From Pseudomonas sp. PDM18 (GTDB taxonomy: Bacteria > Pseudomonadota > Gammaproteobacteria > Pseudomonadales > Pseudomonadaceae), in assembly GCF_014852585.1 (NCBI RefSeq), contig NZ_JACVBX010000020.1:1-64000 (forward strand): 64,000 nucleotides of DNA, in the 5' to 3' direction. Both the position numbers and the translations under genes were made by a program. The notes under the pieces are model-generated. The model made no database searches and was not told the DNA's origin. It was given only the letters and a program-made list of their open reading frames with translations. Of the stretch, positions 57,802-64,000 are shown piece by piece. The stretch's first letter is position 1; every line of letters starts with the position of its first letter.

Positions 57802-60021
57802 GTGCCGTCACCGTCCATCCTGCGTCTCGCCCTGCCCTCGCCGCTGCGCCGTCTATTCGATTACCTGCCTCCGCGCGGGGTCGACGTGGCGCGCCTGCAG
57901 CCCGGCGTGCGCCTGCGCGTGCCATTCGGCCGTCGCGAGATGGTTGGCGTGCTGGTGGACAAGGTGGAAAGCTCCGAGGTCCCGGCAGACAAGCTGCGCC
58001 CGGCCCTGACCGTACTCGACCGCGAGCCGCCGATGCCGGCGCATCTGCTGGAGCTGTGCCGCTGGACGGCGCAGTATTACCAGCACAGCCTGGGCGACAC
58101 CTTTTCCTGGGCGCTGCCCAACCTGCTGCGCCAGGGCGACCCGGCCGAGGCGCGCCAGCAGCGCTTCTGGCATGCCGAACCCGGCGCCCGCGAGGAAGAC
58201 CCGCGTCTGGCCCGCGCGCCGCGCCAACGCGAGACGCTGAAGATCCTCAAGCAGCATCCCCACGGCGTCGCCCACGACCTGCTCAGCCAATTGCAGATCA
58301 ACAAGGACAGCCTCGACCTGCTGCAGGAAAAGGGGCTGGTCACGCTGGAGGTGCGCGTCCACAGCGTGGCGCCGCACCACGGCCCGTGGCTGGCGCAGGC
58401 GGAACTGCCGCTGAACGCCGAGCAGCGCGCCGCCTTCGAGGCCGTCCGCGCCGGGTTTGGCAGTTTTCACAGCTTTCTCCTGGCTGGCGTCACCGGCAGC
58501 GGCAAGACCGAGGTCTACCTGCAGCTGATCCGTGAGACCCTGGAAGCCGGCAAGCAGGCGCTGGTGCTGATCCCCGAGATCAACCTCGGCCCGCAGACCC
58601 TGAGCCGCTTCGAGCGCCGCTTCAACGCGCGCATCGCCCTGCTGCACTCCGCGCTGACCGACCGCGAGCGCCTCGACGCCTGGCTGGCGGCCCGCGACGG
58701 CGAGGCGGACATCGTCATCGGCACTCGCTCGGCGCTGTTCACCCCGATGAAGAATCCGGGGCTGATCATCATCGACGAGGAGCACGACGCTTCCTATAAA
58801 CAGCAGGAAGGCCTGCGCTACCACGCCCGCGACCTGGCCATGGTGCGCGCGCGGCTGGAGAACGTGCCGATCCTGCTGGGTTCCGCCACCCCCGCGCTGG
58901 AGAGCCTGCACAACGCCCAGAGCGGCCGCTACGGCCTGCTGCGCCTGACCCAGCGCGCCGGCGGCGCGCACCAGCCGAAGTTCCACCGCCTGGACGTGAA
59001 GAGCCTGCCGCTGGACTCGGGCATCTCCATGCCGCTGCAGCGTTCGATCAAGGAAACCCTGGCCGCCGACCAACAAGTGCTCGTCTACCTGAACCGCCGC
59101 GGCTTCGCCCCGACCCTGCTGTGCCACGACTGCGGCTGGATCAGCCAGTGCCCGCGCTGCGACGCGCGGATGACCGTGCACCAGGGTAGCGGCGAGCTGC
59201 GCTGCCACCACTGCGACCACCGCGAGCGGCCGCCGCGCAACTGCCCGAAATGCGGCACGGTAGACCTGCGCCCGGTCGGCGCCGGCACCGAGCGCGCCGA
59301 GGAGCGCCTGCGCATTCTCTTCCCGGATTACCCGGTGCTGCGCATCGATCGCGACAGCACCTCGCGCAAGAACGCCATGCGCGATTTGTTCGCCACTATC
59401 AATAAAGGTGAGCCATGTATCCTGGTGGGCACGCAGATGCTCGCCAAGGGGCACCATTTCCCGCGCGTCACCCTGGTGGCGATCCTCGATGCCGACGGCG
59501 GGCTGTTCTCCGCCGACTTCCGCGCCAGCGAGCGCATGGCCCAGCAGATCGTCCAGGTCGCCGGCCGCGCCGGACGCGCCGAGGAACCGGGTCGCGTGCT
59601 GATCCAGACCCACCTGGCCGACCACCCGTTGCTGGTGCAGCTCACCGAGCAGGGCTATTTCGCCTTCGCCGACCAGGCCCTCACCGAGCGCCGCTCCGCC
59701 GGCCTGCCGCCCTTCTCGCACCTTGCCCTGCTGCGCGCCGAGGCGCACAAACCGGGGCAGGCCGAAGGCTTCCTCGACGAAGCCTGCGCCGAGGCCGAGC
59801 GCCTTCAGGCGACCCTCGGCCACGAGGTCGACCTCCTCGGCCCGGTGCCCGCGCCCATGGAACGCCGTGCCGGCCGCTACCGCGCGCAGCTGCTGCTGAT
59901 GAGCACCGCCCGCGCGCCGCTGCACCGCCTGCTGACGCCCTGGCTGCAAATACTCGAAGGCATGCCCAGTGGGCGCCAGGTGCGCTGGTCGCTGGATGTG
60001 GACCCGATCGACCTCTTCTGA
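57802..60021 (+). CDS. priA: Primosomal protein N' (replication restart helicase PriA)
   Basis: 739 residues from GTG 57802, the length I recall for Pseudomonas PriA; the frame opens 14 codons earlier without a start signal. The N-terminal 3'-OH-binding domain starts ILRLALPSPLRRLFDYLPP. The helicase core has Walker A (AGVTGSGKTEVYL), DEAH-type IIIDEEHDASYKQ and SATPALESL. Eight zinc-binding cysteines follow (LLCHDCGWISQCPRCDARM..LRCHHCDHRERPPRNCPKCG). PriA reloads DnaB at collapsed forks. It shares a divergent promoter region with rpmE. Confidence 0.96.
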   Translation: MPSPSILRLALPSPLRRLFDYLPPRGVDVARLQPGVRLRVPFGRREMVGVLVDKVESSEVPADKLRPALTVLDREPPMPAHLLELCRWTAQYYQHSLGDTFSWALPNLLRQGDPAEARQQRFWHAEPGAREEDPRLARAPRQRETLKILKQHPHGVAHDLLSQLQINKDSLDLLQEKGLVTLEVRVHSVAPHHGPWLAQAELPLNAEQRAAFEAVRAGFGSFHSFLLAGVTGSGKTEVYLQLIRETLEAGKQALVLIPEINLGPQTLSRFERRFNARIALLHSALTDRERLDAWLAARDGEADIVIGTRSALFTPMKNPGLIIIDEEHDASYKQQEGLRYHARDLAMVRARLENVPILLGSATPALESLHNAQSGRYGLLRLTQRAGGAHQPKFHRLDVKSLPLDSGISMPLQRSIKETLAADQQVLVYLNRRGFAPTLLCHDCGWISQCPRCDARMTVHQGSGELRCHHCDHRERPPRNCPKCGTVDLRPVGAGTERAEERLRILFPDYPVLRIDRDSTSRKNAMRDLFATINKGEPCILVGTQMLAKGHHFPRVTLVAILDADGGLFSADFRASERMAQQIVQVAGRAGRAEEPGRVLIQTHLADHPLLVQLTEQGYFAFADQALTERRSAGLPPFSHLALLRAEAHKPGQAEGFLDEACAEAERLQATLGHEVDLLGPVPAPMERRAGRYRAQLLLMSTARAPLHRLLTPWLQILEGMPSGRQVRWSLDVDPIDLF

Positions 60022-60161
60022 CAGATGTCCCGTAGGGATAAAACCGTCCGGGCTTGCGCATCCGTCCTACATTGACTTCCATCAGCCGCGACGGATGGCG
60101 CAGCGGCGAGACTGAACAAGGAGCGCTCCGCGGTTGGCAAGCCATGCCCGGCCACGGATAA

Positions 60162-61964
<1,803 letters not shown>

Positions 61965-61970
61965 GCACCC

Positions 61971-62783
61971 ATGGCGAAGAAGAAACCCGCTCCCAAGCGC
62001 GGCGCCAGCCGCTACCAGGCCCCGGCCAAGAAGACGTCGGTCCCCGGCTGGGTCTGGCTAGTCGCCGGCCTGGCCATCGGCGGCTTCATCATGTTTCTGA
62101 TGAAGCTGGAGCCGGGTCGCAACGACGTCAAACGCGAGAAGCCGGAAGCGCCCAAGACCATGGTCGGCTCCAACAAGCCTTCCGGCACCGTGCAGCCGCA
62201 ACAACCGGCCGCGCCCACCGGCGTGAAGCCCAAGTACGACTTCTACACGCTGCTGCCGGGGTCGGAAGTCGCCGTGCCGCCCGAAGCCGTGCCGCCGCCG
62301 GCCAAGCCGCAGCAACCGGCGACCGTGGTTGCAACCAAGGAAGAAGCCGAGAAGATCGACACCCAGCGCGCCCTGGCGGCGCTGAGTGGGCAGAATCCGC
62401 CTCCGCCCGCAGTGGTCAAGCCGGCAACGCCCGCCACGCCGCCCGCGACCCAGGTGGCCAGCGCGCAGAAGCAGGCGCTGCCGCAGGCCCCGGCCAGCGA
62501 TACCGTGCCAGCCAAGCCGACGCCGCCACCGGCGGTGGCCGCAACCCAGTACTACCTGCAGGCCGGCTCGTTCCGCAAACAGACCGACGCCGACCACCTG
62601 CGCGCGCAGATCATCATGATGGGCCAGAACGCCCGCGTGGAGTCCGGCACCGTCCGCGACGAAACCTGGTACCGCGTCATGGTCGGCCCCTATGGCGACC
62701 GCGCCAAGGCCTCCGCCGCGCAGAAACAACTCGCCGGCAACGGCTTCAGCAACCTGCTGTTACAGCAGCGCCAGACCCGCTGA
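61971..62783 (+). CDS. SPOR-domain membrane protein (FtsN-like)
   Basis: 270 residues. A basic N-terminal tail (MAKKKPAPKRGASRYQAPAKK), a single transmembrane helix (VWLVAGLAIGGFIMFLMKL, about 28-46), and a long Pro/Ala/Gln-rich periplasmic linker precede a C-terminal SPOR domain (TQYYLQAGSFRKQTDADHLRAQIIMMGQNARVES..WYRVMVGPYGDRAKASAAQKQL, about 190-265). SPOR domains bind denuded glycan strands at the septum. The position after argS and before hslVU matches the FtsN-like gene of gammaproteobacteria. The linker is repetitive and its length is probably variable. Confidence 0.9.
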   Translation: MAKKKPAPKRGASRYQAPAKKTSVPGWVWLVAGLAIGGFIMFLMKLEPGRNDVKREKPEAPKTMVGSNKPSGTVQPQQPAAPTGVKPKYDFYTLLPGSEVAVPPEAVPPPAKPQQPATVVATKEEAEKIDTQRALAALSGQNPPPPAVVKPATPATPPATQVASAQKQALPQAPASDTVPAKPTPPPAVAATQYYLQAGSFRKQTDADHLRAQIIMMGQNARVESGTVRDETWYRVMVGPYGDRAKASAAQKQLAGNGFSNLLLQQRQTR

Positions 62784-62927
62784 ACCCCGGCCACTCCAAG
62801 GCTTGCGCCGACGGGCGGCGCGCGAAATGCGCGCTACTCGTCCGGCGCAGGACTTGAACCCCGCCTTTCCAGTCCCCATCTGACTCTGCATTCGGGCACA
62901 TCGCCCCGCTAGTGTGGAGTAAGACCC

Positions 62928-63464
62928 TTGACCACCATCGTATCTGTCCGCCGTAACGGCAAAGTCGTCATGGGCGGCGACGGCCAGGTTTCCCTGGGCA
63001 ACACCGTGATGAAAGGCAACGCGAAGAAAGTCCGCCGCCTGTACCACGGTGAAGTACTGGCCGGCTTCGCCGGCGCCACCGCCGATGCCTTCACCCTCTT
63101 CGAACGCTTCGAGCAGCAGCTGGAAAAACACCAGGGCCACCTGGTGCGCGCCGCTGTCGAGCTGGCCAAGGACTGGCGTACCGATCGCTCCCTGAGCCGT
63201 CTGGAAGCCATGCTGGCGGTAGCCAACAAGGACGCCTCCCTGATCATCACCGGCAACGGCGATGTGGTCGAACCCGAGCACGGCCTGATCGCCATGGGCT
63301 CGGGCGGCGGCTTCGCCCAGGCGGCGGCCCTGGCTCTGCTGCAGAAAGGCAGCGACGACATGAGCGCCCGCGAGATCGCCGAGACCGCACTGAACATCGC
63401 CGGCTCCATCTGCGTGTTCACCAACCAGAACCTGACCCTTGAGGAGCTCGACAGCGCTGTCTGA
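62928..63464 (+). CDS. hslV: ATP-dependent protease peptidase subunit HslV
   Basis: 178 residues beginning at TTG 62928, with GGAG eight bases upstream; no in-frame ATG precedes it. After removal of the initiator the N-terminal threonine is the nucleophile ([23 protein letters not shown]). Other proteasome-fold blocks are [25 protein letters not shown] and [18 protein letters not shown]. HslV forms the double hexameric peptidase chamber of the HslUV protease. The 62784-62927 gap contains only AT/GC-mixed spacer. It is followed by hslU after 28 bases. Confidence 0.96.
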   Translation: MTTIVSVRRNGKVVMGGDGQVSLGNTVMKGNAKKVRRLYHGEVLAGFAGATADAFTLFERFEQQLEKHQGHLVRAAVELAKDWRTDRSLSRLEAMLAVANKDASLIITGNGDVVEPEHGLIAMGSGGGFAQAAALALLQKGSDDMSAREIAETALNIAGSICVFTNQNLTLEELDSAV

Positions 63465-63492
63465 GCGCTGTCGTTCCGGAGTAGCACGTCAA

Positions 63493-64000
63493 ATGTCCAT
63501 GACTCCCCGCGAGATCGTCCACGAACTCAACCGTCACATCATCGGCCAGGACGATGCCAAGCGCGCCGTCGCCATCGCCCTGCGCAACCGCTGGCGGCGC
63601 ATGCAGCTGCCGGCCGAGCTGCGCGCCGAAGTGACGCCGAAGAACATCCTGATGATCGGCCCGACCGGCGTCGGCAAGACCGAGATCGCCCGTCGCCTGG
63701 CCAAGCTGGCCAACGCCCCCTTCATCAAGGTGGAAGCGACCAAGTTCACCGAAGTCGGCTACGTCGGCCGTGACGTCGAGTCGATCATCCGCGACCTCGC
63801 CGATGCCGCGATCAAGATGCTCCGCGAGCAGGAAGTGCAGAAGGTGAAGTACCGCGCCGAAGACGCCGCCGAAGAGCGCATCCTCGACGCCCTGCTGCCG
63901 CCCGCGCGCACCACCGGCTTCGGTGACGAACCGGCGCGCGAGGATTCCAATACCCGCCAGCTGTTCCGCAAGCGGTTGCGCGAAGGCCAGCTGGATGACA
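63493..64000 (+). CDS. hslU: ATP-dependent protease ATPase subunit HslU (3' end beyond window)
   Basis: The first 169 codons are visible, from ATG 63493 ([20 protein letters not shown]). The AAA+ Walker A is [21 protein letters not shown], followed by [22 protein letters not shown] and the start of the intermediate (I) domain ([20 protein letters not shown]). HslU unfolds substrates and feeds them to HslV, and it works in heat-shock protein turnover. The frame is intact to the window end. GGAG is about 12 bases upstream, so ATG 63499 is a possible alternative start. Confidence 0.96.
   Translation, partial: MSMTPREIVHELNRHIIGQDDAKRAVAIALRNRWRRMQLPAELRAEVTPKNILMIGPTGVGKTEIARRLAKLANAPFIKVEATKFTEVGYVGRDVESIIRDLADAAIKMLREQEVQKVKYRAEDAAEERILDALLPPARTTGFGDEPAREDSNTRQLFRKRLREGQLDD

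Overview
The window is high-GC chromosomal DNA from a Pseudomonas, most likely of the P. aeruginosa / P. nitroreducens / P. citronellolis side of the genus. The evidence is the gene content and order (bioBFHCD, three long acyl-CoA dehydrogenases, modE-srkA-rarD, glcB, a Fiu-type ferrichrome system, creBCD, dbpA, maeB-rpmE-priA-argS-hslVU), the TAGGAGCGAG REP family, a recognisable rsmY small RNA, and PsrA-, GacA- and BirA-type sites. It is mostly core genome. No CRISPR array, prophage, rRNA or tRNA was seen. The only mobile-element trace is an IS110-family transposase tail at the left edge.

Layout. 0-4 kb: IS110 tail, a PhoX-type phosphatase whose N-terminus looks frameshifted, a MOSC-domain protein and a divergent LysR regulator. 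4.1-4.3 kb: rsmY with its GacA upstream activating sequence. 4.4-11.6 kb: three paralogous acyl-CoA dehydrogenases interrupted by a diguanylate cyclase; tandem PsrA-type boxes lie upstream of the last one. 11.9-17 kb: a small FlgC-like ORF, then the biotin operon bioB-F-H-C-D read leftward from a promoter that overlaps a BirA-type operator, with two REPINs between genes. 17.1-24.3 kb: small membrane protein, comF, modE, a miniature ModA-like protein, srkA, a LprI/XAC2610-type secreted protein, rarD, a 650-bp gene-free block full of DnaA-box-like sites, a GcvR-like ACT protein and an acetyltransferase. 24.5-31.2 kb: glcB, an NCS1 permease, an enol-lactonase-like hydrolase with its divergent LysR, and a GST. 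31.3-35.5 kb: ECF sigma, FecR-type anti-sigma and TonB receptor (Fiu-like iron uptake). 35.6-42.4 kb: PP2C-like phosphatase, Vgb-like propeller, GST, a small membrane protein and creBCD. 42.5-47.5 kb: two secreted retropepsin-like proteins bracketing a PlsC-type acyltransferase, two DUF2780 paralogues and an MFS pump. 47.6-53.6 kb: cold-shock protein, dbpA, yccS, a solute-binding protein and a PAP2 lipoprotein. 53.7-64 kb: maeB, M48 metalloprotease, thermonuclease, rpmE, priA, argS, a SPOR-domain protein, hslV and the start of hslU.

From memory of PAO1 gene order, the stretch from the acyl-CoA dehydrogenases to dbpA/yccS corresponds to about PA0508 down to PA0454, and the stretch from maeB to hslU to about PA5046 up to PA5054. 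These are far apart in PAO1 and roughly equidistant from its origin, so the window probably spans an origin-symmetric inversion junction near 52-53.6 kb.

Functionally the window links several nutrient-state systems: fatty-acid oxidation (dehydrogenases, PsrA sites), two-carbon and C4 metabolism (GlcB, MaeB), biotin supply (BirA-controlled bio operon), iron (Fur-like site, sigma/anti-sigma/receptor), molybdenum (ModE) and global control by Gac/Rsm and c-di-GMP. I did not find an obviously new multi-gene system. The observations most worth following up are the DnaA-box cluster (22.6-23.3 kb), a long-arm REP variant present twice, a shared GATCA-N5-TGATC palindrome, the LprI/XAC2610 domain combination, the mini-ModA, the phoX frameshift, and the rpmE terminator that also encodes a signal peptide. 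All assignments come from reading the sequence; no database search was run.
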